A stretch of 38,722 nt of DNA, from contig NAOQ01000407.1 of assembly GCA_002751075.1 (NCBI GenBank), forward strand, positions 23,044 to 61,765, in the 5' to 3' direction. Below are positions 21,344 to 33,059 of the stretch, piece after piece. Origin of the DNA: Ichthyophonus hoferi. Taxonomy: Eukaryota > Opisthokonta > Ichthyosporea > Ichthyophonida > Ichthyophonidae. A model generated the notes under the pieces. It was given only the letters and a program-made list of their open reading frames with translations, was not told where the DNA came from and ran no database searches. A program made the translations under genes and the position numbers. How positions within the stretch are numbered: position 1 is the stretch's first letter; the number at the start of each line of letters is the position of its first letter.

Positions 21344-21376
21344 TAAGCTGGCTGAGTTGGTTATAGCGCTAATTTC
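21344..21376 (+). repeat. tRNA-like 5' half (A-box)
   Basis: TGGCTGAGTTGG at 21349-21360 matches the polymerase III A-box consensus TRGCNNAGYNGG at every position, followed by ttatagcgct as in a D-arm. No B-box or cloverleaf follows at the right distance, so it is not a functional tRNA. A tRNA pseudogene or SINE head is likely. Confidence 0.5.
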
Positions 21377-21504
21377 AAACTTTGTAACATGAATAAAAAA
21401 TTTAGACTTTCTAATAGTTTTACATCGGTCCAGAGGTTTTTTTTTAAGAAAGTGCTGAGTATATATATAGTATAGCAATAAAATAGCAAGCTAATAAGGA
21501 GAAG

Positions 21505-21532
21505 AGCCTGTGATCGAACCCACGGCATCTCG
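21505..21532 (-). repeat. tRNA-like T-arm (B-box-like)
   Basis: On the minus strand gtgggttcgatcacaggc resembles a T-arm with a GGTTCGA core. It lacks an A-box upstream and lies in opposite orientation to the fragment at 21344. Probably a piece of a tRNA-derived repeat. Confidence 0.4.
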
Positions 21533-21539
21533 TTTACGT

Positions 21540-23580
21540 ACTACATATAAGTGACCCTGTTAAATAAAATTTTATTAGCAATTTATTCGCCGAATACTGG
21601 TCTGACGTTTGTTGCACCTTCATTCAACAATAGTTTTAAGTTTTTATATCCAATATTACTCAATAAGATACAAAGATTGTAACCCCAAATGTGACTATGC
21701 ATATACCTACCTACTAGAATATACCCGAAAGGACTGGAAGCCCATAACCTAGAAATAGGATATTTAAGACCTGCTGTTACGGAATGTGTACACCTAACCC
21801 GTATGACAGGAAATCCGTAGCATGGAAATAAGATCTAAAACCTTACGTAATGTGAATGTGACGCCCGTGAGCCAGCAGCATCCATATATGATCTTCATAC
21901 GAAAATGTTGAATTATACTCTAAACTGTACGAAGTGAAATAATTATGCTTTCATAGAATATAATACAAGCCTATACAAAGTAAATTAGCTGAAAAAAAAA
22001 ACTTGCGCAAACAGCTGAATATTCACAGGTTAGCCAATAATAGTCCCTTTTTTTTTGTGTTAATGTACTCAGAAGCATAATATCCGCCTAAGAGCCTAGA
22101 TGGGTATTTTTCAAATTTATTGGGTTTTTTCTTCGTTTCACTTATCTTATCTTTAATAAAATTAGATCTCTGAGAGCATTTCGTCCAAGCTTGGAAATGA
22201 CAAAATTTTACAACGTAAGCTAAAGCCGATGCGCGCATGCAGCCGTGTTGATTTGGCTATAGATGTTTTAGCCTTTAGAGGTAAATCTTTAGACTTAGTG
22301 CACGATGGAAACCACGTGGGTCCCATATGTGTGAATTCACATGCACACCCTCGAGTATGTCAGCGAAAAGTTACTAGATCACATCCTCGCTAATGATGTA
22401 ACATCTTTTACATTTTATCACTCCTAATCATTTGCGTCACTCTTAGATCATGCAAACCTATTAACCTATTAATTCATTTTGCTCTTAATTTGGGTCCGTG
22501 CACAATCCTTTCAAAACATCAATAATAATTATGGTATACCCCAGTTAGCATAATGCGACTCCGTTGGCTAACCTGAGATGAAGTTTGGTAGACTTAATCC
22601 AATCAATGACTTAGCAGACCAGCATCTGATACCCCTATAAGCCATAAGCTGACAACATTGGGATTGAAATGACTTGACCTTTGTTATTCCGTGCGCCCCA
22701 AAACCTACAGGAAAGCCAATTGTTGAAATCAATCCCCGTCGAGCTCAACTAAAGGCGTGTCAAAATAGTTATTCTAATTTATGAGCACTATTTAGCCTTG
22801 AAATCAGTGCATTGGTGACTATTGACCAGGTCTGAGCCATGCTTCCAATTCATACAAATTTTTATGCATAGCTAGATGCACAGTTTTTACCATATACATC
22901 TACACAATACGTACCTCACGAGCCTGTCATCCAGCTGTTAGTTATTCATAACAGACTATGTTGAGCTCAGTTCCGATATGAATTATATATTTTGCATATA
23001 GAAATTTATGAAGATATACTCTAGTGAAACATAATTGTTATGAAAATGAAAATACTCGGACCTGTGAAAGAGCACAATAGGGCAACTTCAGAAGAAACCA
23101 GAGAAAATTTGATTTATGTAAGCAGTCTAGAACCTAGAACGTTCCACTTCATTGTCCAATACCAACAAGCCATTTTAAGCGTTTAAAATATTTATTTTGA
23201 TTGCATTTCTGAGATAAACACAACTCCCTCCAATACTACCAAATGCATAATTAGCAGAAATTAAGCGCAGTTTTAAAATTGGAAGGATAAAATACGGTTT
23301 ACCGTGTCAAGCCTGATAAAATTACTGGCCCACTTAAATCAATTCTATCCCACGTTTACTATGTATTTATTACGATTCCATTACAAGCATGTCTGCTTTT
23401 GTAATGAGTAGTCTTTAAAGTTCAAGTTACTCGTGACCAAATGCTGTTCTCTTTCACCTATCATATCAATTGTGCTAAATTTGAAGACATCACTATAAAA
23501 GTCTTTCTTCTCTGAAAAGCACAACGGATGGATTGACGTGCTTGAATAAAATTTCATTTATTTGGCCTTTTTTCGTATGT
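21540..23580. other. gene-poor stretch, no confident feature
   Basis: Mixed AT-rich sequence with some less AT-rich islands (about 21840-21900, 22190-22330, 22560-22850) that may be old unclassified repeats. No open frame with coding character or splice support was found on either strand. Confidence 0.45.
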
Positions 23581-23586
23581 TTTACA

Positions 23587-23625
23587 GTCCGGATAGCTCA
23601 TTGCTTAGGCATCCTGCCCAAGATA
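23587..23625 (+). repeat. tRNA-like 5' half
   Basis: gtccggatagctcattgctt, then aggcatcctgccc, resembles the acceptor strand, D-arm and anticodon-stem start of an animal tRNA. The A-box is imperfect and the 3' half is missing. Likely a SINE or tRNA pseudogene fragment. Confidence 0.45.
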
Positions 23626-24163
23626 AGTCCAGGAGCCTTTCTTTAACCAATAACTCTATAATCTTGAAACACCGCTAAGGGGAGGCACCACAATCTATAT
23701 TCTTATTGGTATAGCTGGGTCCTTGCACCCCAAGATATTTTGCAATTTGTGTCCGGGTTTGGAAGGATCAGTGAGCAGTATAAAATGCCTAAAAATATCC
23801 CAGTCTAGAGAATGCTTGTATTTCCTAGTTCGGGTATTAGGAAAAAATCCGGTGAAACGAAGCATCCATAAAAAGGTGTTGAGATCGGCATTTCCAATCA
23901 AAAATCGCTATCGCAAGCGATCATGCAATTCACTGTGCTCATCACCGATTAAATCATTCAATCTTATGATTAATTCCCAAGGTTCCTAGGATTTCCGAGT
24001 GCCAACCGCAACTAGAATAATAACTTACACAATACTCGATTCTGGAAAATATATTAGCTTATTTTTATATATATTATAGTATTATTGTTTCTACACAATA
24101 AAGTTAACAAGTAGTGGTATTCTATTAATAATTTTACGATATAGCCTTATCGGCGGAAACATT

Positions 24164-24463
24164 ATGTTATCCGGAGAAAAAACGAACCATACGTACTACT
24201 GTATCTTTGCAAAAAAAAAAAAAAAACAATTTATCCAAAAAACCACATATATTTCTGATGTTGAAAAATTATTTATCTCTGTTGATACTGTAGACTTCAG
24301 GAGGCTTAGAATTGGAGTAGACGTAACAGAAGAGATATCAATTGTTGCCCAACAAACCCCATTCGACCCGAGAGCCGATTTATCTCATACTTTAACTAGT
24401 TCTATCCCTACGACTCACTCTGTCACCACCGATTCGATCCAGGTCAGATCCTCTTTCCAATAA
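24164..24463 (+). CDS. unassigned 99-codon open frame
   Basis: The frame includes a run of 15 A (a lysine stretch), which argues against its N-terminal part. The second half (ISDVEKLFISVDTVDFRRLR and onward, through EEISIVAQQTPFDPRADLSH) has more protein-like composition. The opposite strand is also open here. No family and no splice support; it may be a remnant of an old element. Confidence 0.2.
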   Translation: MLSGEKTNHTYYCIFAKKKKKQFIQKTTYISDVEKLFISVDTVDFRRLRIGVDVTEEISIVAQQTPFDPRADLSHTLTSSIPTTHSVTTDSIQVRSSFQ

Positions 24464-24479
24464 AAGAGTTTGTAAAACA

Positions 24480-25840
24480 CAATCTTTCCTTTGATTGATA
24501 GCAACTTTTTCTTGTAGTTTTTTTTTTTGGTGAAACTGTGCCTATAGTTTAACTGTACAAGAGCAGAGGCCAAAGTATTCATATATCATCGCCGAAATTG
24601 ACTTGCAATGACAGATGATATCTAAAAAGACCCAAGCAACTCCATGCAGATGAGCAAAAAAAACTAAGACTCACTGTGCTTTGGAAAATATTGACAATTT
24701 TTTTTAAAAGGTTTAAGATCTTTTGAAAAAAAAAAAATTCCTTAAAGTATAATTAGAAAATAGTTAGCTTATTAAGACCTTTTCAACCCAAACATTGGTT
24801 TGCTGAGGGCCACATTCTGGGCAGTGGCGACTCATGCTCTAAGGATCTTCAGCTACACTCTTTCTAGTGGACAGGGTGTTACCCAATTGTATTAGCAAAT
24901 AAGGCATTTACTAAACCACCCGAAGCCAATAGAATGGTCCCATTAAATATACAGGAGCACATTAAATGCACAGTTAAGTCTGGTTAAATTAAATTTCATA
25001 TATGTCACGATTTGCCTATTATCAGAATTATCAGAGCCAAGGATCTAGAATCAACTGTCACATTATCATAGAAGAAAAAAACCAATTTAAAATATAGATA
25101 TTATTAATAAATGATCCTTTATATTATTGGTAATAAGCAGACTTGTTCGAAGTCCACGTGGTGGCTATAATTTGGCGATACCACTATTTCTCTGGTGTTA
25201 AAATAGAAGTCAAATTTTAACTAAATGACATTTCATAAATCTGTTAGAGTAATATATACAATATTAGTGCAAGATATACGCCTATTTTCTATTTTCAAAA
25301 TTATTTTAATAAATGTTTTTCTTACATTATTTTTACATAAAATAGTATTTATTGAACGGCACATTAAATATCATCATTTGTTTTTGGAATATTATCTTCT
25401 AGGCCTTAAACTAAAAATAATTGATGTATAGATGGTGTAAAAAGAACCAATTGGAAAAATATTTTTAAAATGCAAGTAGAATGTTCCATAATATTATTTT
25501 TTTAACCTAAACGTAAATTATCTTATCGTACGACGTTAAGATTATCATATTTAATAAACTTTTTTTACTAGTTGTGGCGTACATCATACAAACTAGTGAA
25601 CTCAGAAAGTGTTTTTGTTCTTCGCATTCTTTCCCAAATTCGCATGCTTACATCTATACAAGCCAATAATTGTACATATATTTAATTCACCTATTATAAT
25701 CCATATAAGAACAACAAATAACAGACTACAATTATTGCTAAGGTCGAGCCCTGATTTGCATACATAGCACAGCCTACGTCATCAAGCCTTGGTCTATTTC
25801 ACATAAATACAAAAGCAGTATTGAAATCTAAGCATTATTA
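24480..25840. other. intergenic upstream of the Cds1-type gene, nothing recognised
   Basis: AT-rich spacer. The bases just before 25851 should hold the promoter and 5' UTR, but no TATA or other element is convincing. A stretch at about 24876-24910 faintly resembles the 280-bp dispersed repeat found at 30022 and 36216. Confidence 0.5.
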
Positions 25841-25850
25841 TTTTTCAACA

Positions 25851-28800
25851 ATGTTAGGATTGAGTCGTTTAGGATGTTACACTGCCAAGGCCAGCTTGGT
25901 GGTGCCTGCTATGACTCAGGCTGTTAGGTGTGTATTCGTTGTTCCTAGGTGTTCAGATGGTATAGGTATTAAGACTATGTATCAATTTGGACGAGGAAGA
26001 CGTTTAGTTTACCCGTGTTTGTGAGCAATATATTTCCTATTATATACAGGCATGTGTAAATGCTTGCACTCGTCTGTAAGCAGATCCATAAGCAGATGTT
26101 TGTGTTGTTTTGTAGATACTTTTAGAATTTTCTCAAAGTTTATTACAAAATATTGAAACATTATTAATTGTGGTACTTGGATTTCTTTTCTTTTTTTACA
26201 GGAATCTGTCGCAACAATGCTCGCACATTCCTTCTGATGCCATGACTAGGACTCACACAAATACAACTGAGATCAAGCCCCGCACTTGGACAGTTAGAGG
26301 TACAATAGTGTTTATTCAGCTTTATATTATGTTTATGCGCATACCTCAGAGGAAGATTGCTGGGGGAGGGAGTTGGAGAGAGTACTGCATTTATGAAGTT
26401 AGTATGCTATTGTTATGATTAAATCTTACCATTTAAGGATCAAGTCAGATTCGCAAGTTTCTTTCCATGTTAATACTTATGGTATTTGCACCATAAGGAT
26501 AGATATAAGCGGGGTTTGGGTCTAGGGGGTGGATTGGCACAAGAAAGGCTACAAGGATAGCATGGCTAGAGCAATCACATGAATATAACCTTTATATATA
26601 TACGTGTATGCTTGTCTATACTTACATGTACACAACAGCCATTCAGGAAATTAGGGCAGACCAACTCCGCTCGTCTGATACCCATCTTCATAAAATCGCT
26701 ATTCCCTCCGTTAGCCCTAATATTAGATTCTATATCAAGGATGAGTCTACCCATCCCACTGGCAGCTTAAAGCATCGCTTGGCCAGGTATCACTCTTTCA
26801 CTAAAGCTGAAGTATTTCTCGCCTAATCTTCTACATTCACTAGCGTGTATTTATAAATATATGATTAGAACACTCCTGTAACTTGGTTGTTAGGGGTGGG
26901 TCTTTTCATCTTTAAATGTGTTATTCTGAAGAAATACAGCTATTTTATTGCGGATCATAATAGATTATAAGGAGGGCTGGGGTGTAAGAAAAAAATAATT
27001 GTGGATAGATACCAGAAGAGAATAGGACAAGGTGGCTAAATCTGATCCACCATCCAGGTCTCTACTCCTTTACGGCCTGTGCAATGGTGATATTACTGAG
27101 ACCACCACAGTTATTGAGAGCTCCTCTGGTAGCACGGCTATTTCAGGTCAGTCTTCTGTCCTTTCTTTATATGATAGATGATATATTATGATAGCTGTTG
27201 GTATGGATTAATGGCTGTGATCTGGGGCTTTAATGGTTTCAATCTCTCCTTTCATGGCGCCTTGCTTGGCCGTTCCTTCCATTGCTTACTCACAGTAAAT
27301 GCATGCTATCCCTATAGAGGCCTATTTCTGCCGTCTTCTAGGCCTTCCTTTTATTGCTGTAGTGCCTAGCAGCATTCAGAAAGAGAAACGTGAGGCTATT
27401 GAGTTCTGGGGGGGAAAGTGCCACATGGTGGATGATGGTTCTAAAATATACTCTGAGAGCCAGAGACTGGAGAAGGAGTTAGGGGGATATTACATTGACC
27501 AGTTCACTAATGCCGAAAAAGCTACTGGTAGGCTATAATTGGGGTCATAGAGGCGAGGGCGAGGGCGAGGGCAGGAAGGGTATATTTGAGGGTTTGCCTA
27601 AAGTATATATTGGATGGATCTTTCTACTCTTAACATTTGAAACCATGCGCGATTGCATTATAGGTAACTTAATAGATCTATGACCCCTGGCTATCTTATT
27701 AATGTTATGGAGGCTATGATTCTTTAAGTCTTAAACGTTTTCCGGTAAGGACTCGTTTTAGTTGTATATTGTCAATTCTCCTATTGTTAAACTTTAAAGT
27801 AACTTGCTTAGTATGCTGGTACACTATATCTTATTCTAGACGTCTCTGCGGTTACTGATATTATTTTTCCTAGACTGGAAGGGTAACAACAACATTGCCC
27901 AGTCTACTCTTCAACAGATGAAGCTTGAACCCTTCCCTGTCCCTAAGTGGATTGTGGTGGGTGCTGGCACTGGAGGTACTGCTACCACTTTGGCTCGCCA
28001 CTGCAGGTATATAATAGTTGAGGGTAATTGTATGTATGTATGCATGCATGCATGGCCTTTTATAAATAATAATGACAAGTTTAAATAGAGGCCTAACATT
28101 AAAAATAACAGTGTATTTAAATATCAAATACCATGCTAACAGGTAACCCAATTAATGTGCAGATATGCTGCCGTTAATACGGCCATTGCTGTGGTAGATC
28201 CTGAGAATTCAGTATTCTTTGAACACTACCTGACAGGAGAGGGGTCCATCACCTCCCCAAAGTACGTATATTTATTTTATATTAATGTATTACCTTACCA
28301 AGAATCATATATATTTCTATGCGTATGTGCTCTAGTTCTCAATATTTGTTTCTATAGAAGTATATATATATGGTTACCATGCAAAGGTATCCCATGTCTC
28401 CTCAGAGGCTAAAGACTGACTCTTATCCAATCCTAGGGGCTCCAATATTGAAGGTATTGGCAGGCCACGTGTGGAGCCTTCCTTCACAGCCAGGTTAGTC
28501 GACTGCATGATGAGGATCCCTGATGCTGCCAGTTTCTCTGCCATGAGATTCCTAACCAAGGTAGAGTAGTGTTAAAGTCTACCCGGTTATTCCCTCTAAT
28601 TAAATAGACACACTGTCTCATATGCACCTACACGTACCGATATACACAATAGTATTACGGTATTTCTATATCTTGGTTTTCTATCTGTGCACTTTTTTCC
28701 CCATGTTTTACCCTTCACTGTCAGGGTTAATCTTCCCATTCTATACCCCGTTCCTGTATATAGTTTACTAATTGTCATATGAATGACCACGACTTTAACC

Positions 28801-29789
28801 TTGTCAAAAATTTAAGTAACAAGCTTACCTTATCTCCCCAGGTGACCGGTATGAATGCAGGACCTTCTAGTGGTTGCAATCTTTATGGCTCCCTCAAGTT
28901 GATGGCCGAGATGAACAACAAGGGTAATAATCACCCACCCATATCTTATATGCATCCTACACATATAATTATATCAATAGGATTAATATTATATCCAATA
29001 TTCCAGTTTGCTTCGGTTGCAATTTTTAAAGCTGTATACAGATTCTTATGACAAGATTAAAGGGTTAATATGAAAACGAGTGTAGATTCTACCACAGACA
29101 TACACTGGTTTACTTCTCCTTCCAGTGTATTATAGCTATCATATTTTGTATTACAGTGGTCGAAGAATGTTTGTTTTACCCATCTCATACTAGGCACACT
29201 TTGAATGGAGCATTGCCTACTATATTACCTACAATATCATACGTGTTGGATTGATATTTCTTATTAAACCACTAATCCTTATTAACTCATCTATCATTCT
29301 AGGTGAGAAGGGCTCTCTCGTCACTCTCCTCTGTGACTCTGGTGCTCGTTATCAGCATACAGCCTACAATGACGCGTAAGTACCTTCTCCCGTGCCCCAC
29401 ACTAGCCACTTTTATTTCTAAAGTGTTCTAAGAGTAGATCTGTTGTTTTGTATTCCCATATCTTTGAATACGCCCACTCGTATATATATATATATATATA
29501 TATATATGTAGGCTTTTTGATGTGGTAAATAAAATCAATTTAACTGGAACCTATACATGAATGATTATAATAAAATGCTAAAAGTTATTAGTACAGGAAA
29601 AGAAGTTTAGTTGCTATCAAGCATTACCGACCATTATATATTTATTATTTACAATATCTATTTATGGCATACCATTACTTACATGGTGTCCCTTGCAGAT
29701 GGCTCAAGTCTAAGGGTCTGGACATTGCACCATACACGAAACAGATTGAAGACTTCTGGTATAAGGGAGTGTGGAACCCATTGCAGTAA
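25851..29789 (+). CDS. cds1-like: PLP-dependent L-cysteine desulfhydrase of the Cds1 family (cysteine-synthase fold)
   Basis: Eleven exons with GT-AG borders join in phase to 407 residues: 25851-25927, 26202-26299, 26639-26786, 27058-27146, 27318-27527, 27874-28006, 28163-28261, 28437-28560, 28842-28923, 29303-29375, 29699-29789. The fold-type II core has TGSLKHRLA with the probable PLP lysine at residue 103, the phosphate-gripping loop SSGST at about 130-134, GAGTGGT at 237-243, and a late GPSSG motif. Blocks such as [24 protein letters not shown]-like [18 protein letters not shown] and VVDPENS are, as I recall them, typical of Cds1, a mycobacterial enzyme that degrades cysteine to pyruvate, ammonia and sulfide. 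The bacterial protein is near 370 residues; the extra N-terminus here ([20 protein letters not shown]) is basic and hydrophobic without acids, as in a mitochondrial presequence. Cysteine synthase or cystathionine beta-synthase activity is less likely. No inactivating change is seen. Confidence 0.95.
27546..27575. repeat. GAGGGC repeat in an intron
   Basis: Short hexanucleotide tandem (about four units) just inside the intron after exon 27318-27527 of the Cds1-type gene. Confidence 0.75.
29479..29508. repeat. (TA)n microsatellite
   Basis: Alternating T and A in the last intron of the Cds1-type gene. Confidence 0.9.
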
Positions 29790-29966
29790 GGCTAGGCTAG
29801 ACTAGACGAGCAATGGCCACCCAACTAGTATTTTGAAAGCTATATTCTGTAACAGATGCGCGACTAAAATTTATCAATAATCGTTTTTCAATTAATTCCT
29901 TGTTTATATTTGATACGGCAAGTTGAATTATTATGATTTCGTAGATATGTACGTACAACAAAAGCA

Positions 29967-29972
29967 AATAAA
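29967..29972 (+). terminator. AATAAA polyadenylation signal of the Cds1-type gene
   Basis: Exact hexamer 178 bases after the TAA at 29789, spaced as in the channel gene (172 bases). Confidence 0.6.
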
Positions 29973-30021
29973 TTGAATCATTACATATGATTGATGTATT
30001 GAACTTTAAATGATGGAAATT

Positions 30022-30300
30022 GCAAGACCGTTAGGTCCGAATGAAAACTTAGGTCAGCCAAAGTTCTGGTAGCAAGTAGATCATTGAATGATTGGCCCTA
30101 TATTAATTGATTGAATATCTTTCTTAATTGGGTAAAGTAATTTGGTAATACAAACACTTCAACAAGTAAATTAGTTAAAGAGCCATTCATACGAGAACAC
30201 AATAGTATCTGATCATCGAGACAAGACCAAATATTTTTAGTGGGCCTCGGTAATCTTCTGTGAATTGTATTAGCCAATAAGCATCTTTATGATAAGTCCC
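30022..30300 (+). repeat. dispersed 280-bp repeat, copy 1
   Basis: It aligns end to end with 36216-36498 in the same orientation, with frequent substitutions and small indels. Shared blocks include caagaccgtta, gcaagtagatcat, gccattca and cataatagtat-like sequence. It contains no coding frame. Class unknown; no terminal inverted repeats noticed. Confidence 0.8.
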
Positions 30301-30632
30301 ATGACATTGATGAACACAGCTATGATTGAGGCTTTCCATAAATGGTTGTTACAGAAATAATAAACGGAATGGAAACAACTAATAATAAACACGGGTAATG
30401 ACGTTTCAACCATTATAAAGCAAAGTTTTACATTTCTTATATATATACTTTATCTTAATGGTTACAAGAAATTTGGCCTGTATTTCTATAATCATTGTGT
30501 CTTTATTATAATGTCGATTCCACCATTGGCCCTGGAGTATGATACGATAATTAGTGCCCAGATCTCTCACCTCTGTAGGAGTCAGATAACTGTTTACTAA
30601 CATTAAATAGTGATAATAGTTGTCATTTACAG

Positions 30633-30800
30633 TGCAATATAGCGCCTCTTACTTATTGGTATCATTGTGCCATATCTACATTAACACCTAAGCACATCAA
30701 AGCGTTGATCCTCTCTGAACTGGAACAGTGGTATCATTACTACAGCCAGCTACCCAGAGTCTGCATACACACTTTCTCTACCACTTCAACCGAACCTTGA
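30633..30800 (+). CDS. possible terminal exon, 55 residues, after the Cds1-type gene
   Basis: After an acceptor (catttacag) with a good branch-point-like tttactaac about 35 bases upstream, a frame is open in phase 0 for 55 codons to TGA, and AATAAA follows at 30812-30817. The peptide includes TPKHIKALILSELEQWYHYY. A candidate upstream exon starts at an ATG at 30499 (MSIPPLALEYDTII), but its donor phase does not match this frame. Unrecognised and unproven. Confidence 0.35.
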   Translation, partial: CNIAPLTYWYHCAISTLTPKHIKALILSELEQWYHYYSQLPRVCIHTFSTTSTEP

Positions 30801-30811
30801 CAGATCGGATC

Positions 30812-30817
30812 AATAAA
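30812..30817 (+). terminator. AATAAA downstream of the 55-codon frame
   Basis: Exact signal 12 bases after the TGA at 30798-30800. It supports a transcript end here if the frame is real. Confidence 0.35.
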
Positions 30818-30895
30818 CTATTTCTAATGCTAGCCCAGCCGAAGATACTTTTATGAACATCAATCATCAATAACAGATTATTATAAACGTTAATC

Positions 30896-30915
30896 TGGCT
30901 GAGTGGTTTTTTAGT
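30896..30915 (+). repeat. A-box-like tRNA fragment
   Basis: TGGCTGAGTGG matches the A-box form seen in leucine and serine tRNAs. The following sequence is AT-rich and gives no cloverleaf or B-box. Probably a decayed tRNA-derived fragment or chance. Confidence 0.25.
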
Positions 30916-31558
30916 ATCTTAACAGATAATCTAATGACTCGCATATATTTCCTATAGTTTAAATCAAAATTATCTGATAGAATATTTTTCTCTAAACTGT
31001 GTGATATAGTAGGATAAAATGACAATGCTTTCTGCGATTTATATAACATGACATTGGTTAAGTCACCATTATTCCTAATATGGCATATCTGAAAATAAAG
31101 GGAGGTTGGTTTAACATTATTACCGACATTTGATCTAATCTGAAATTTAAATGCAAGTATGTGAAGTGCGCAGTTAAATTTTTATGGCACGGAAACAACA
31201 CAATCTTACTGACGTCATAGCCTATGTGTGTTCTACTAGAATAAGGAAGTATACTTAATCAGTGAGTAAAGGGAAGGCCAATGTAGTCGTCTTTTTACTT
31301 TTTATATAAGATATAGGTATGCAATTAAAAAGTTTTTTTTAGCAATATTTCAAATGCACTACATAGTATAGCTGCTCCAATGCGAATTCTATACCCTAAG
31401 CCCTATGTGTCATTTTAAAGTTAAATGATCTCAAGGTAGGGCCTTGGCCACCTCTTGGCATGATAAGATATATAAACAACCTACCTCTACCTATAGGACT
31501 ACATTCTCAGCGATAGGTTACAAACAGCATGCTAGCATTTGACCCCTTCTCCTGATAC

Positions 31559-31650
31559 CAGTTCAGGTTGTAAATAGTGTGTATAATCGCGAGACCTCTC
31601 CCTTAGTAATCCCAAAATTGAGAGAAACTGAATCCCTTGAACACGTTGGT
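31559..31650 (-). CDS. candidate exon of the minus-strand coiled-coil gene
   Basis: After an acceptor (tacacag) and two bases, thirty codons are open to a donor (gtatca), reading QRVQGIQFLSILGLLRERSR then DYTHYLQPEL, helical in character. It enters in phase 1, whereas the exon at 32257-32178 leaves in phase 0, so an exon between them is missing or one border is wrong. Another frame over the same bases is also open. Confidence 0.4.
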
Positions 31651-32177
31651 CTGTGTATAACCTAAACCTACATAATGGTGGTGACAGCTACAACCTTTAG
31701 GGTTATGTGCTCACCTAGAGAAAACTATATGGATAATAAACATGGGAACAAGCTGCTACTACTTCCATGACAGGGTCCAGATGTGTATTAGTGCTTAGTA
31801 CTTCGGACGGTGTATGATGGCCATGAGGGTAGTGGGTGGGTCATAGTAGATGATTCACAATAGTGCAAACAGAAAGGATGGATATTACATTAATAAAGTA
31901 TGTTCAGGTATATTAGCATGGCAGTAGAATGACCAATGCTAAGACAGGACCTAGATGAATTATCTGTGGCTTCAGTCACCATAGCCAATCACTGCCTTAT
32001 ATTAAAAAGAACAATTAGAAGACAGACACAGACAATGGTATTCATATTAGAACAGAGTAATGCAGATAATAGGGGGTAGAGATGGATACACGAGCATGAG
32101 ATCAGGCTTGATCCAATAGACAGCCTATTAAAGAGTAGAATTAAACATTAAAAATAAACTAATTACAAAGGCCAGAC

Positions 32178-33057
32178 CATCTGAGAGGATCTCTCTAGAT
32201 GGCGAGACACATCCTGTGCCAGACGACTTTGTTCTTGCTGTAGTTGGAGCTGTATCTCTGTATAGGGCCGTCAGTTAGTTCACACAGAGATAGGCTAGTG
32301 TATTACCAGGGAAGGATAGACGGGCAGGGCTACAATGGTGCACAGGGGTGGGTAGAGGGGAGGAGATAGGAAGGGGGATATGTACGAAGTATATTGCTTG
32401 TAAAGGAGGAGGCCAAATGATCATTAAGAGAATCACCAGTGCTCAGTGTCTATCTATCAGATGGCATACCTACGAGGTTTTACCTTACTATATCTTATAG
32501 CTTATTGGCTGGTAGAGGTTCACAGGACTATCAAGTCATGTCATTGATTATACATATAGTATTGAGATATATGTATATGCACAGAGAATCAGTAGGCACA
32601 AAGGTGGGAAATTATATGAATGAATTATCCATAGTAAAGTAGCTGGGATGGTGCATGAGTGCGGAGTAAAAAATATATAAGGGAAACGACATAGAACAAC
32701 AAAGATAGAAAAGAGATACGTTATATGATATATATAAATATAATACAATATACCCCTCAGGCCTTTATGCCTCATTCCTCTGTTATCATTTTTATCCTCC
32801 TTATCTATCTTTCTTAACACATTGAGACAATAGACATATATACACCCAGACATACACAAAACACCAACATATCTGAGCTACATGAGTGCATATTAATATG
32901 CAAATATTCGCATAGCTTTAAGGCAATAAGCCATGCCAAAAGAACATCAATAGAACCTACCATCAGAATGCAGGAAGGAGGAATGGGCGTCTCTCTCCTC
33001 CTTCATGGTGCTATTGATTTCTATCCATGCATGGCCCCTCCTTGCCCCGTGTAGGCC
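32178..33057 (-). CDS. two exons of an unrecognised coiled-coil protein
   Basis: Exon 33057-32961 (acceptor ctatgacag, donor gtaggt) and exon 32257-32178 (acceptor ctatacag, donor gtctgg) join in phase 1. Together they read WIEINSTMKEERDAHSSFLH, then SDEIQLQLQQEQSRLAQDVS and RHLERSSQM, an amphipathic helix rich in Q, E and L. An ATG at 33006 in a good context (agcaccATGa) could be the start, although the frame remains open upstream. An F-BAR domain was considered because of the W..I..T.KEE..AH pattern, but two exons are too little to decide. Downstream exons are uncertain (31559-31650, or a frame ending TAG near 31723). Confidence 0.5.
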
Positions 33058-33059
33058 CT

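Noticed and set aside
21344-21376. A functional tRNA gene
   Set aside because: The A-box is perfect, but no anticodon arm, B-box or acceptor pairing follows.
23695-23989. Overlapping open frames on both strands
   Set aside because: Neither strand gives a recognised family or splice borders. Likely an old unclassified repeat or chance.
31945-32080. Plus-strand open frame (RQDLDELSVASVTIANHCLI and on)
   Set aside because: No convincing acceptor, and it falls between minus-strand exon candidates. The opposite strand is also partly open.
32961-33057. F-BAR domain assignment
   Set aside because: The W..I..T.KEE..AH pattern is suggestive but too short; no neighbouring F-BAR exons were found.
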